NCBI RefSeq assembly: GCF_008254045.1
Contig: NZ_CP042425.1
Coordinates: 4,278,001 to 4,342,000, forward strand
DNA: 64,000 nt
Direction of reading: 5' to 3'
From: Limnoglobus roseus
GTDB taxonomy: Bacteria > Planctomycetota > Planctomycetia > Gemmatales > Gemmataceae
Part shown: piece after piece, positions 34,188-42,149 of the stretch
Numbering within the stretch: position 1 is the first letter of the stretch
Layout: each line of letters begins with the position of its first letter
Translations under genes and position numbers: made by a program
Notes under the pieces: generated by a model
Database searches by the model: none
What the model was told of the DNA's origin: nothing
Seen by the model: only the letters and a program-made list of their open reading frames with translations

Positions 34188-34737
34188 TCGTTAATCTCCT
34201 AACCGACATGATACATGGAAAACAGCCCAAAAATAATTAAAAATTGGCCGTTATTTACATGCATTTAGAACATTGACACGAATATTTGACGCAAGTTACT
34301 GTTGAAATAGCATGTTATGGCTTTAGAAACGGGGTGAAAGCTCGCGACCTAGACATGACGAGCGATGAAGATGGCTAACTGAAAGTTGCTACACCACCTG
34401 CTACACCAACGAATGGACACTTGCTGTCGATCAAAAATTGCTAGTTGAAAGACTATATCTGTCAATGACTTGTGACGTGTTGATTTGTCCTATTACCTCT
34501 CCGCAGCCGCTTTGCTAAAGCGGCGCTTTCGACCACTGCGGGTAATATCACCACCCTGCTCTTATCGCTGTCCCACACCGCCACGGTTCATGCCCACTCC
34601 TGCGGCGGTACTGACGGATTGGGCATCGTGAAGGTCATCTGTTACGTCCCCGGCAAACTTGGGTGGGAGCCGGTCCGGCGCAGATTTCCGCCCCGGCGAT
34701 TGTGACTGGGGGAGGGCGGAGGGGGCGACCCGGCCGT
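34188..34737. other. AT-rich intergenic island, 550 bp, with direct and inverted repeats
   Basis: From about 34200 to 34500 the DNA is far more AT-rich than the rest of the window and has no open gene. It includes the direct repeat GCTACACC at about 34388-34407 and a nested hairpin at 34491-34547. The 34550-34737 part is GC-rich with no recognised gene. It contains the promoter of the RHH/GNAT pair and is probably horizontally acquired. Confidence 0.5.
34491..34547. repeat. Nested inverted repeat (branched hairpin)
   Basis: The outer arms TATTACC (34491-34497) and GGTAATA (34541-34547) pair, continued by CCGCAG (34501-34506) and CTGCGG (34536-34541) with a TCT bulge. An inner perfect hairpin CCGCTTT/AAAGCGG (34507-34523) has a 3-base loop. 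No U-tract follows. It could be a cruciform replication or recombination site, or a structured RNA. Confidence 0.5.
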
Positions 34738-35130
34738 TCATTGACGGGTGTCGAACTCCACCCCGTGCACCCGGGCGACCGCCAGCACGTCGGCAAACGT
34801 CGACGTGATCCGCCGTTCGTCCCGACTGTCCCAGGCGACGATGTGCTCGCGGTACGCGCGGGCGAATTCCTCGGGGCAACCGTCCAAGGGGATCCGCTTG
34901 AGGTTCCGAACGTAGTCGGCCTTCTTGTGGTCGCTCAGGCCCAGGAACACCTCGCCCAGGGTCACGTTCCGTTGCGTTTGTTGCGAGATGGCCTTGTCGT
35001 ACGTCAACGCGGCCCAAATCGCCGCGCGCTCGGCCTCGGCCTTCGCCTTCCGTTTTGCCTCGGCGCTTTCACACCCGACCAGCCCCAGCAGGGCGGTGGC
35101 GAGCAGACTGCCGCGGAATGCCAAGTTCAT
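34738..35130 (-). CDS. Putative lipoprotein, 130 aa
   Basis: From ATG at 35130, with GGAGGAG just upstream. It has a lipoprotein signal (LAFRGSLLATALLGLVGC), then a lysine/alanine-rich stretch (AEAKRKAKAEAERAAIWAAL) and a C-terminal region with PEEFARAYREHIVAWDSRDE. The mature part is helical and charged. No family was recognised. It lies alone between an AT-rich island and an XRE regulator. Confidence 0.6.
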   Translation of the reverse strand: MNLAFRGSLLATALLGLVGCESAEAKRKAKAEAERAAIWAALTYDKAISQQTQRNVTLGEVFLGLSDHKKADYVRNLKRIPLDGCPEEFARAYREHIVAWDSRDERRITSTFADVLAVARVHGVEFDTRQ

Positions 35131-35474
35131 CACTCCTCCGCTGTCAGGTCGATGGGCGACCGGGCTTACTCAACACGTGTCCGCCGGAAAACCCAAACCG
35201 ATCGGTGGTTCTGAGCCTTCATTGATCCCGTCCCCTCCTCGGGCACCCGATCCGGAGATGAACACGCACCGCGCGGGCCGCTCGGCTCGCGTGTGGTCAG
35301 TCCGGCTTCGGGGCCGGACTCTGAAACCGAGACGGGCGGCGAGTATTGGTTGACGACCGCCCCCAAGGCGTGCCGGGCGGGCGCGGGGTTTCTCAACACG
35401 AGGGCCCCGGTGGGTGTGATTCTAGTTTGACACTGAACTCGTGTCAAGCGTCCGGGGCCCGATAATCGTGCCTC
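35131..35474. other. Intergenic, 344 bp, upstream of XRE gene
   Basis: No gene recognised. Open minus-strand frames here lack coding bias. The only structured element is the palindrome at 35427-35447. Confidence 0.4.
35427..35447. promoter_or_regulatory. Palindromic candidate operator before XRE gene
   Basis: The perfect 7-bp arms TTGACAC (35427-35433) and GTGTCAA (35441-35447) are separated by 7 bases and lie 28 bases before the start of the XRE-type regulator. The left arm is also a consensus -35 hexamer, though no well-spaced -10 follows. A related half (GAACCCTGTCAAGCG) recurs near 36118. Autorepression by the downstream regulator is a reasonable inference. Confidence 0.5.
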
Positions 35475-35735
35475 ATGGCGACGAAGTCTCAGCACTCCCG
35501 GGCGTACCGGCCGCTGCCGGAGTTCCTCCGGGGCGTGCGGGAGACCGCGGGGCTGACCCAGCGGGAGTTGGGCATTCGGATGGGGAAGCCGCAGAGTTGG
35601 GTCTACAACTGCGAGACGGCGAACCGGCGGGTGGACGTGACGGAATTCATCCGGTGGGTGACGGCGTGCGGGGCCGATCCCGCGGGGGCGTTCGCGCAAT
35701 TCCTGGCCCAGGCGACCGACGGGGGCCGGCCGTAA
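35475..35735 (+). CDS. XRE-family helix-turn-helix regulator
   Basis: 86 residues from ATG at 35475. The HTH_3 core is LPEFLRGVRETAGLTQRELG, then IRMGKPQSWVYNCETANRRV and DVTEFIRWVTACGADPAGAF. The protein is little more than one DNA-binding domain. A palindrome sits just upstream. No partner gene follows; the next 540 bases are non-coding with strong hairpins. Confidence 0.82.
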   Translation: MATKSQHSRAYRPLPEFLRGVRETAGLTQRELGIRMGKPQSWVYNCETANRRVDVTEFIRWVTACGADPAGAFAQFLAQATDGGRP

Positions 35736-35946
35736 CGCCGACGGCCCGGACAACGCCCGCCCCGCGGTGGGCGAGCCGGCCGGTCCTCTTGATCGGCGAG
35801 GCGACCAGATTTTTCCGGCCGGTCCGAGGCGGGTGGCCGCCGGTTGCGACCCCATTGACCGCCCGACCCTCCGCGCCTCAAGTGGTTCCCCGCCTCGGCG
35901 CGGCACGTTGCGTTCGCGGCGATCGGGCGGGACGACCGGGGTCGTG

Positions 35947-36039
35947 ACGACAGACCGCCGTGATCCGCCCTTCGAGTGATCCTGGCGGTCTGTCGTCTCG
36001 CCGGACCGGTGGGCGAGACCGCATGCCGGTCCGGCGAGA
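35947..36039. repeat. Two adjacent perfect inverted repeats
   Basis: Repeat one has 13-bp arms ACGACAGACCGCC (35947-35959) and GGCGGTCTGTCGT (35984-35996). Repeat two has 14-bp arms TCTCGCCGGACCGG (35996-36009) and CCGGTCCGGCGAGA (36026-36039). They abut and share one base. Within loop one, GTGATCC occurs twice. No T-tract follows either stem. Candidate origin, recombination site or structured RNA. Confidence 0.6.
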
Positions 36040-36208
36040 GAACAGACCGGGGCGTTCTCGTGCCGTGCCCGTTCGGCGATCGATCGTCCTTTCCCCGCCC
36101 GCTCCAGGCTACCTCTGAACCCTGTCAAGCGTAGTCTCTCCGGATTGCGGGATTTCATCCGGCATCCGATGCCCACGTCACGTCGGTTGCTGCCACGGGC
36201 CAAGTGAT

Positions 36209-36252
36209 AAAAAAAGGCGACCGCGTGCGGCCCGCCACCCGGCGGGCCGCAC
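36209..36252 (-). terminator. Rho-independent terminator downstream of IS110 transposase
   Basis: On the minus strand a 12-bp perfect stem GTGCGGCCCGCC/GGCGGGCCGCAC (36225-36236 with 36241-36252) and a 4-base loop are followed after nine bases by seven T. It lies just past the stop of the transposase gene. Confidence 0.65.
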
Positions 36253-36278
36253 CCTCGCGGAAGAGGAGGATCGTGTCG

Positions 36279-37544
36279 CTACTCGGACGTGGTTGATGCC
36301 CTCCGCTTCGATCGCGACTTCTTCGCCGGCGGGCCGTGGGCCTCCTCCGCGAAGGCCGTCACAGCCGGGTCGGCGTGGCCCCGCCGCTCGCCGGCCGACC
36401 ACGCCGCCGGCGGCTGGCATGCCGGCAGCCCGTGCTCCCGGTACAGGTCGTTCAGCCGGCTCCCGTCCGATTCGTGCTCCGAGCGGCTCGCCGACCCGGC
36501 CTTCCGCCGGCAGTCGGTCAGCTTGTTCTTCACGACATCCAGCTTGGCGTATCGGTACGGCTCGTTGTGCTTGAGCATCAGGTACGCGATGGTCACCAGC
36601 TTGCGGGCCGTGGCGATCACCGCCACGTTGTACTTTTTCTTCTTCCGCAGCCGGCGAAAGAACGCCCCGATCGGGCCGGGGTGGTCGGACGCCGCCTGGA
36701 CGGCCTGCACGAGCATGGCGCGGGTCTGCGGGCACCCGGCCTTGGTGATGCCGCCGTAGTGCCGCTTGCCGGCCGACTGCCGTAGCCGCGGGGTCAGCCC
36801 CAGGTAACTGGCCGCGTGGTCGCCGTCCGGGAACCGGCCGATGTCGCCGAGGGCGGCGAGCAGCGACAGGGCGACGCCGTGGGCGATGCCGGGCAACGTC
36901 ATGAGCAGCTTGGCCCGGCCGTCGTCGTACGCCATCCCCATGAGCTGGTCGTCGATCTTCTTCAGCTCGGCGTCCACCGCGTCGTACAGCCGCAGGTACA
37001 GGTCCACGGCCGACCGCACCTCGGCCGGCAGCGCGACGGCCCGAAGCCAGGCCACCCCCTTGCGGCAGAACACGACCTTGACCGGGGGGACGACGAGCAG
37101 TTGCGCGAGCAGGCTCTGGACGCGGTTCTTGATGCGGGTGCGGTCGGCGATCACCCCGCCGCGGACGGTGGTGAGCTGCCGCAGCTTCTGGGTGGCCGCG
37201 TCCGGCGTCCAGACCGTCGGCAGGTAGTCGCACCGGAGCAGGTGCGCCAGCACCTCGGCGTCGATCTTGTCCGTCTTCACCTTGGCCTGGGCGATGGCCT
37301 TGATCTGGAGCGGGTTTCCGACGGTGACGGCGGCCACGAACGGCCGGAGGATGTCGGCTACCGCCCACGTGTTGGTGGTCGCCTCAGCGGCCAGCCGGTC
37401 GGTCGCCTGGAGTTTGACACGGGCGAACGCCTCCAGGGCTTCGCGGCGGCACTCGACGGTCTCGCGGAACAGCACTTGGCCCCGGTCGTCCAGGGCGCAC
37501 ACGACGAGCATCTTCTTGTGCAGGTCCAACCCGATGAACCTCAT
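36279..37544 (-). CDS. IS110-family transposase (recombinase)
   Basis: 421 residues from ATG at 37544, with GGGAGG 6 bases upstream. The N-terminal DEDD domain starts MRFIGLDLHKK, with TDKIDAEVLAHLL further on. The C-terminal Tnp_20 domain has LLMTLPGIAHGVALSLLAAL and the serine-containing QSAGKRHYGGITKAGCPQTR. IS110 enzymes are guided by a bridge RNA from the non-coding end of the element. The frame is intact. A long region upstream is open in frame but begins outside the conserved start. Confidence 0.92.
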   Translation of the reverse strand: MRFIGLDLHKKMLVVCALDDRGQVLFRETVECRREALEAFARVKLQATDRLAAEATTNTWAVADILRPFVAAVTVGNPLQIKAIAQAKVKTDKIDAEVLAHLLRCDYLPTVWTPDAATQKLRQLTTVRGGVIADRTRIKNRVQSLLAQLLVVPPVKVVFCRKGVAWLRAVALPAEVRSAVDLYLRLYDAVDAELKKIDDQLMGMAYDDGRAKLLMTLPGIAHGVALSLLAALGDIGRFPDGDHAASYLGLTPRLRQSAGKRHYGGITKAGCPQTRAMLVQAVQAASDHPGPIGAFFRRLRKKKKYNVAVIATARKLVTIAYLMLKHNEPYRYAKLDVVKNKLTDCRRKAGSASRSEHESDGSRLNDLYREHGLPACQPPAAWSAGERRGHADPAVTAFAEEAHGPPAKKSRSKRRASTTSE

Positions 37545-37740
37545 CCCGACCTCCCTTCGGCCCGTGCGTTCCGTGCCGCGAGGCCCTCGTACGGGCGGGG
37601 CCTCGCGGCACGGAACGCACGGCGGCGGTATGCGCACGCGAACCGTCCGGTCGTCGTGCTGGGACTCCATTGCGATTGGGCCGAGCGGCATCTACCTCTT
37701 CGAGCTCGCGGCTCATGCGGGTGAGCCGTAGGGGTGGTCA
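37545..37740 (-). other. IS110 non-coding left-end region (possible bridge RNA) with 25-bp hairpin
   Basis: Between the transposase start and the next features lies about 190 bp without a gene. It contains a perfect 25-bp inverted repeat (37562-37586 with 37598-37622; arms begin CCGTGCGTTCCGTGCCGCG) with an 11-base loop. In IS110-group elements the bridge RNA is encoded 5' of the recombinase, so the position fits. The element's exact end and the guide loops could not be defined by eye. Confidence 0.4.
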
Positions 37741-37950
37741 GTTAAAAAAACGGGCTCGCGGCCCATAGCCATCATCGACCGGCCCCAAGAAGGAACGGCC
37801 CCAAGCCTTCGGGAGAAGGCGTGGCTTCTTGCCCCACACCCGCGTGGGACATCTCATGCGGCGGTGTCCTCAACGACAACCGGCGGTTCGTAACGAGCGT
37901 GCCTCGCCGCAGCTCGCGGCGTCTGAATGGTTCATACCCGTAAAAGAAAT
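37741..37950. other. Intergenic between IS110 and the MoxR/VWA operon
   Basis: About 210 bases without a recognised gene on either strand. It presumably contains the IS110 outer boundary, but no terminal signature could be identified. Confidence 0.3.
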
Positions 37951-37982
37951 CGCCGGGCGGCCCCTTTCAGGGCCGCCCGGCG
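37951..37982 (-). terminator. Terminator of the MoxR/VWA operon
   Basis: The perfect 13-bp stem CGCCGGGCGGCCC/GGGCCGCCCGGCG has a 6-base loop. On the minus strand it is followed by ATTTCTTTTA. It lies 20 bp after the stop of the last operon gene. Confidence 0.75.
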
Positions 37983-38002
37983 TCGATGTCGCCGGGGGCG
38001 GG

Positions 38003-38617
38003 TCAGGCCCGCCACGGGCGGGCGACCGTGCGGCACCACAGGCCGGCCTGGACGGCGAATGCCGTGAGGCCGACCCCGACGCCGCTCAGGGCGGTGGCGA
38101 CCGGGTGGGACGCGGCGGCCACGGTCGCCGCGGCGGCCCCGACGCCGGCGGCGATCGCTCCCGCCCGCTTCAGGTGCCACGCGACGTGGCACGCCCGGCG
38201 GACGGACTGGGCCCTCGCGGCGAGCGTCGTGGCGTACGCCTTCGCCTGCCCGGTAACGGCCCGGACGGCGGCGACGGCCTTGTCGGCGAGGCCGGTCACC
38301 GCACCTTGCACGGCACAGGCGGCCCGCCGACAGCGGGTCAAGAACGCCGCACGCCGGGACGGGCGTGCGTCCGCGACGGACGGGATCCCGGCCGGGGACG
38401 GGCCCATGGCATTGCGGATCAGGGCCAGTGTGGACGGGTCGGACAGGGCGGTGGTGACGAGGTGGCGGAGGGCGTCCGCCGTGCCGTCCCGGACGGCGTC
38501 GCGAACGGCCTCGGGGAGGGCGTCGGCGAGGACGTCGAGGATCCCGTCGAGGCGGTCGAGTTGGTCGGACAGTTGCTTGCGGGGGCGGCCGTTGGGGCAC
38601 GCGGTCGTTACGCTCAT
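38003..38617 (-). CDS. Operon protein with C-terminal membrane segments, unknown function
   Basis: 204 residues from ATG at 38617. The N-terminal half is helical (QLSDQLDRLDGILDVLADAL), the C-terminal half alanine-rich and hydrophobic (AGAIAAGVGAAAATVAAASH, then VATALSGVGVGLTAFAVQAG), suggesting two membrane helices. It is the last gene of the minus-strand operon that starts with the MoxR ATPase, and a terminator follows directly. No family recognised. Confidence 0.55.
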   Translation of the reverse strand: MSVTTACPNGRPRKQLSDQLDRLDGILDVLADALPEAVRDAVRDGTADALRHLVTTALSDPSTLALIRNAMGPSPAGIPSVADARPSRRAAFLTRCRRAACAVQGAVTGLADKAVAAVRAVTGQAKAYATTLAARAQSVRRACHVAWHLKRAGAIAAGVGAAAATVAAASHPVATALSGVGVGLTAFAVQAGLWCRTVARPWRA

Positions 38618-38734
38618 GGTCGGTCTCCAAAGATGAGGGTCGGGGGAAACGGGTCGGGGATCGCCGTCGGGTGGGCCGGACCCGCGGACGGGCGTCCCGG
38701 GGCTGGGCCCGGGAACCGGGCGGCGGTTGCGGGG

Positions 38735-39238
38735 TCAGTCGGTCGGGGCGGGAATGAGGTCGGTCGCGGCGGCCACCGCCCCGAGGGCGGCGACGACGGC
38801 CGGGTGGCCGGTCAGGGCGGCGAGGCCGGCGGCCAGGCCGACGCCCAGGGACGGCCACCCGGGGCACCGCCGGCGGAGCAGCCACCGGGCGGCGAGGAGG
38901 CCGGCGGACACGGCCGCCGGCCACCGCCCGGGGACGGCGGTGGTCGGTAAGGCCGACCGCTCAACGGCCTCGGGGTCATCTTCGTCGACCTCCTCGGAGG
39001 ACGGGTCGACGTCGTCGTCCCAGCGGGTGGTCGCCCGCGGGGACGCCCGGTGTTGAGGTGGTCGCGGGGCGGCGGGGTGGCCGCGGACGGCGGCGGCGAG
39101 GACGTCGTTGACGCACTCGGCGACGATCCGGCCCATCTCGGTGGCGACGGCCTCGCGGACGCGGGCCTTCAACTGGACGAGGGCGTCGGTCAGCCGCGCG
39201 AGGCGGTCGCGGACGTGCGGGATCAGGGGGTGGGCCAC
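38735..39238 (-). CDS. Operon protein with helical N-terminus and hydrophobic C-terminus
   Basis: 167 residues from GTG at 39238, chosen because AAAGGAG lies 6 bases upstream; the frame is open further. It has helices (PHVRDRLARLTDALVQLKAR), an acidic linker (WDDDVDPSSEEVDEDDPEAV) and two hydrophobic segments (WPAAVSAGLLAARWLL and LGVGLAAGLAALTGHPAVVA). The plan resembles the neighbouring gene at 38003, as if the two were diverged duplicates. It starts 11 bp after the end of the DnaN-like gene. Confidence 0.55.
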   Translation of the reverse strand: MAHPLIPHVRDRLARLTDALVQLKARVREAVATEMGRIVAECVNDVLAAAVRGHPAAPRPPQHRASPRATTRWDDDVDPSSEEVDEDDPEAVERSALPTTAVPGRWPAAVSAGLLAARWLLRRRCPGWPSLGVGLAAGLAALTGHPAVVAALGAVAAATDLIPAPTD

Positions 39239-39249
39239 GGCGGCTCCTT

Positions 39250-40577
39250 TCACGGGCCGAGGTTCAGGGACTTCAGGCTGGAGTCGACGGACGCCAGGGC
39301 CCTCTGCTCCTTCTTCCTCGCCTTCAACATCGCCACCAGGCGGGATGCCGCCTGGGTGGCCTCGAACAACAGCGACCGCAGGGCCTCGGCCTCGGCGAGG
39401 GCGTCACCGGGGTCGGCCGGGTCGCGGGCGGGGCCGTTGGGGGCGGGGAGTGTCATGGGGGATCGATTCTCCGAAGCGGGTCGGGGGTGAGGGTTCGGGG
39501 GACCAACGGCAACGACCGGGGCGGCGGCGGCCACGATCGCGTCGGGGGGGAGGTTGGCGGCCATCCACGTCAGGCCGTCGCCGCACGCCACGACCGGCTG
39601 GCCCTCGCCGACCACGCGGATCGTCGAGCAGCCGAGGGCGACGGCCCGGAGCAGGAACGCCCGGTTCACGGCCACCCGGCTCGGGCCGTTCGTGACGTTC
39701 GACTGCGGCAGCACCAACTCGGCGGTGTCGCCGGAGGCGTCATCCCGACCGCGAACCACGGCCAACCGGCCGGGGGCCAGGTCGAGGGTCACCGGCCGCT
39801 TGTCGTCGCGGGAGCCGGGCAAGGCGGGCAGGCCCTCGGCGAGCAGGATCGCGTCGCGCGGGTCGAGGTCGAGGGTCGTCGGTGTCAGCGCCCGCGGCAC
39901 CACCGCGGCCACGTCCGGGAACCGCCCGAGGGCGTCGATCGTCAAGAACGCGGTCCACGGCCCGGCCCGCACGACGAGGTGGTCCTTGGCCCGGCCGACG
40001 CCCACCGTCGCCGCCTTCGCCCACGCGGCCGCCCCGAACAGGGGCACCGCCGGGACGAGGACGGTGTCGGGGAACGGCAGCGGGAAGCCGGTCCGCCAGT
40101 ACGCGGTGACGCCGTCGGACGCGACCACGTCGCCGGTGTCGCCCCGCACCTGCACGTGGGACAGGGCGAACCGGTTCGACTCGCGGGACGTCGTCCGCCC
40201 CGCTTCGTGCAGGGCCGCCGCGAACGCGGCCGGCACCGGCGACAACGTCGTCGGTTCGATTGGTCGGACGTGCTTCGCGGTCGTGATCGCCGTCCGCCCC
40301 GCAACGGCGATCTCGACCGGGTCGTCGCCGGGGCCGTCCGCCGGGGCCGTCGACCGCGTCCCGGATCTCGCCGGACAGCACGAACGGATCGAACGGATCG
40401 GCCGGGCCGGGTACGCGACCCGTCAGCACGACCTCGTCGGCGTGCAGAACCAAGACGGCGGCATGGCAATCGGGGTGCACGGCGACGGGCGGGGCCGGTC
40501 CGCGGGGGCGGCCGGCGACGCACGTGCGGGCGAGGCCGCGGAACGCCCGCAGGAACGGGCGGGGGGATCGTGAGCAT
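39250..40577 (-). pseudogene. DnaN-like (sliding-clamp-fold) gene with two frame breaks
   Basis: ATG at 40577 follows a strong GGAGGTGAAC site (MLTIP). The frame is then broken at a G run (40561-40566, one base too many) and again by a 13-bp tandem duplication (CGCCGGGGCCGTC at 40326-40338 and 40339-40351). With both corrected, a protein of about 437 residues is read: FLRAFRGLARTCVAG, HAAVLVLHADEVVLTGRV, VEIAVAGRTAITTAKHVRP, SNRFALSHVQVRGDTGDVVA and ALGRFPDVAAVVP. The last two blocks resemble the middle of DNA polymerase III beta. The C-terminal 65 residues (EAEALRSLLFEATQAASRLV) form a separate helical domain. Clamp assignment is tentative. Confidence 0.55.
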
Positions 40578-40579
40578 GT

Positions 40580-40864
40580 TCACCTCCGTGAGTGAGCCGG
40601 CCACCGTCACCGGGACGGCGGCGGGCGTGGGAAAACCAGCGGACGAATTCGGCGACGGTGGCCTGGACCGCCGCCGGGAAGACGCGGCGGTCCAGGGTGC
40701 GTCGGGCATTGGCGTCGTCGGCGGCCGGTAGGTCGCGGGGGTCGTGACGGTGAGCCGGTACACGTCGAGCGTGACCGTGCCGGCGGCCTCGGCCAGGATC
40801 GCCTCCAGGGGGCAGGGGTGAGGAAGGGGAACGGACCCGGCCGGGTCGACGGAAGGGTCGGCAT
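40580..40864 (-). pseudogene. Small operon gene with several frame breaks
   Basis: Coding-like segments occur in three frames: MPTLPSTRPGPFPFLTPAP, then LEAILAEAAGTVTLDVYRLT, then ADDANARRTLDRRVFPAAVQ with ATVAEFVRWFSHARRRPGD, ending at TGA 40582-40580. One missing base at each of three places (the C run near 40815, near 40740, and shortly before the stop) would join them into about 95 residues. It sits between the VWA gene and the DnaN-like gene, 4 bp after the VWA stop. No family recognised. Confidence 0.4.
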
Positions 40865-40868
40865 CGGG

Positions 40869-42107
40869 TCACGCGGTCACGCGGACGGTCGTGCCGAACG
40901 GCGGGGGCGTGTCGGCGCCGCCGACGACGGCCCACAGGACGGGGACGGCCGGCGGCCGGTCGGGGAAGCGGGTCTCCAGGTCGGTCAGGCAGACGACGCA
41001 CGCCGGGCGGGCGTCGGCCCGGTCGAGCCAGTCGAACACGCACGCGTGGGACGTGCCGCCGCCGCCGACCGGGTCGAGAACCAGCGGCCCGTCGCCCGAC
41101 CGCCAGGTCTGCACGCCCTGGATGTCGGTGTCGTGGTACAGCACGGTGGCCGCACAGTCGAACGCCGACAGGATGTCCCCGACGGCCCCGGCGAACACGG
41201 CCAGTTCCGTCGGCCCGACCGACCCGGACGTGTCGACGGTGATCACCACGTCGCCGAGTTCCTCGGACGCCAGGCCGGGCAGGTACACCCCCTGCCACAG
41301 GAACCGCCGGTTCGGCTTCGACCACGCGTAGTCGTTCCGGGCCGCGGCCGACACGAACGCCCGCAATTGCTCCGTCCAGTCGACCGGCGGGCGGCGAACC
41401 GCTTCGACCGTCCGGGCCAGCCCGGCCGGCAACTCGCCCCGGCCCTTGGCGACGTGCTCGGCCTGGACGACGGCGACCTGCCACGCCGCCGCCACCTGCT
41501 CGCACGCCGCGGGCGACCCGGCCGCCGGTTCCGTCACGCCCCCGCACCCGCCGGGGTCGGGGCCGTGACCGTTTCCGGTGCTGCCACCTCCTTCCCCGTC
41601 CGGGCCGCCGTTCGCGGGCGGCTCGGCCAGGAGGGCGTAGTACTCGTCGGCCGACTTCGCCGGCGGGAACCCGGCGTACCGGCCCTCATCCGGCAGCAGC
41701 CGGGACGGGGGCAGGACGAACCCGGCGGCGAGCAGCAGGGGGTTGACGGCCAGGTCGCACGCCTCGTTCCACCGGGCCGGGTCGCGGCTCCCCCGGCGGA
41801 ACGGGTGGAGGAGGGCGTTGTGCAGCACCTCGTGGGCGAGCACGCCGACGAGTTCGGCCGGGCCGAGGCCGGTCACGAACCGCGGGTCGTACGCGAGGGC
41901 GCGGCCGTCCGTGGCCATCGTCCCGCACGCCCAATCGACGTCGAGCCTCAGGCGCAAGGCCAGGGTGGCGAAGAACGCACTCTTCGCGTCCCGGCCGAGG
42001 ATCAGCGTCGCCCGCGCGACCGCCAGGCGCTTCGCCGCGTCCTCCGCGGCGGCCTGCTTGGCGGCTTCCGCCTCGAGGGCGGCGAACGGGTCGGCGGTCG
42101 GACTCAT
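40869..42107 (-). CDS. VWA-like protein with DUF2201-type metallopeptidase domain
   Basis: 412 residues from ATG at 42107, with AAAGGAG upstream. The N-terminal domain has the zinc motif HEVLH in LVGVLAHEVLHNALLHPFRR, then RWNEACDLAVNPLLL, matching the putative metallopeptidase DUF2201. A glycine/proline-rich linker follows. The C-terminal VWA-like domain has the MIDAS pattern ITVDTSGSVGPTELAVF, with GGGGTSHACVFDWL and CLTDLETRFPDRPPAVPVLW. Such proteins pair with MoxR-type AAA+ ATPases, and one is encoded two genes upstream here. They probably form a metal-dependent chaperone or proteolytic complex. Confidence 0.85.
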   Translation of the reverse strand: MSPTADPFAALEAEAAKQAAAEDAAKRLAVARATLILGRDAKSAFFATLALRLRLDVDWACGTMATDGRALAYDPRFVTGLGPAELVGVLAHEVLHNALLHPFRRGSRDPARWNEACDLAVNPLLLAAGFVLPPSRLLPDEGRYAGFPPAKSADEYYALLAEPPANGGPDGEGGGSTGNGHGPDPGGCGGVTEPAAGSPAACEQVAAAWQVAVVQAEHVAKGRGELPAGLARTVEAVRRPPVDWTEQLRAFVSAAARNDYAWSKPNRRFLWQGVYLPGLASEELGDVVITVDTSGSVGPTELAVFAGAVGDILSAFDCAATVLYHDTDIQGVQTWRSGDGPLVLDPVGGGGTSHACVFDWLDRADARPACVVCLTDLETRFPDRPPAVPVLWAVVGGADTPPPFGTTVRVTA

Positions 42108-42149
42108 GATGTCTCCTTTCGGGGTGACGGTGGGGGCAAGGGGATCGGG

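Larger units (their letters stand above)
35736..36278. other. Intergenic, 543 bp, with paired hairpins and an IS110-side terminator
   Basis: No coding frame with proper bias is seen. The notable contents are two adjacent perfect inverted repeats at 35947-36039 and a terminator at 36209-36252. The segment 36040-36200 shows nothing else. Confidence 0.45.

Noticed and set aside
35166..36203. 345-codon minus-strand open frame
   Set aside because: Arg/Pro-rich composition with no motif; it runs antisense through the XRE gene and its operator. Typical high-GC spurious frame.
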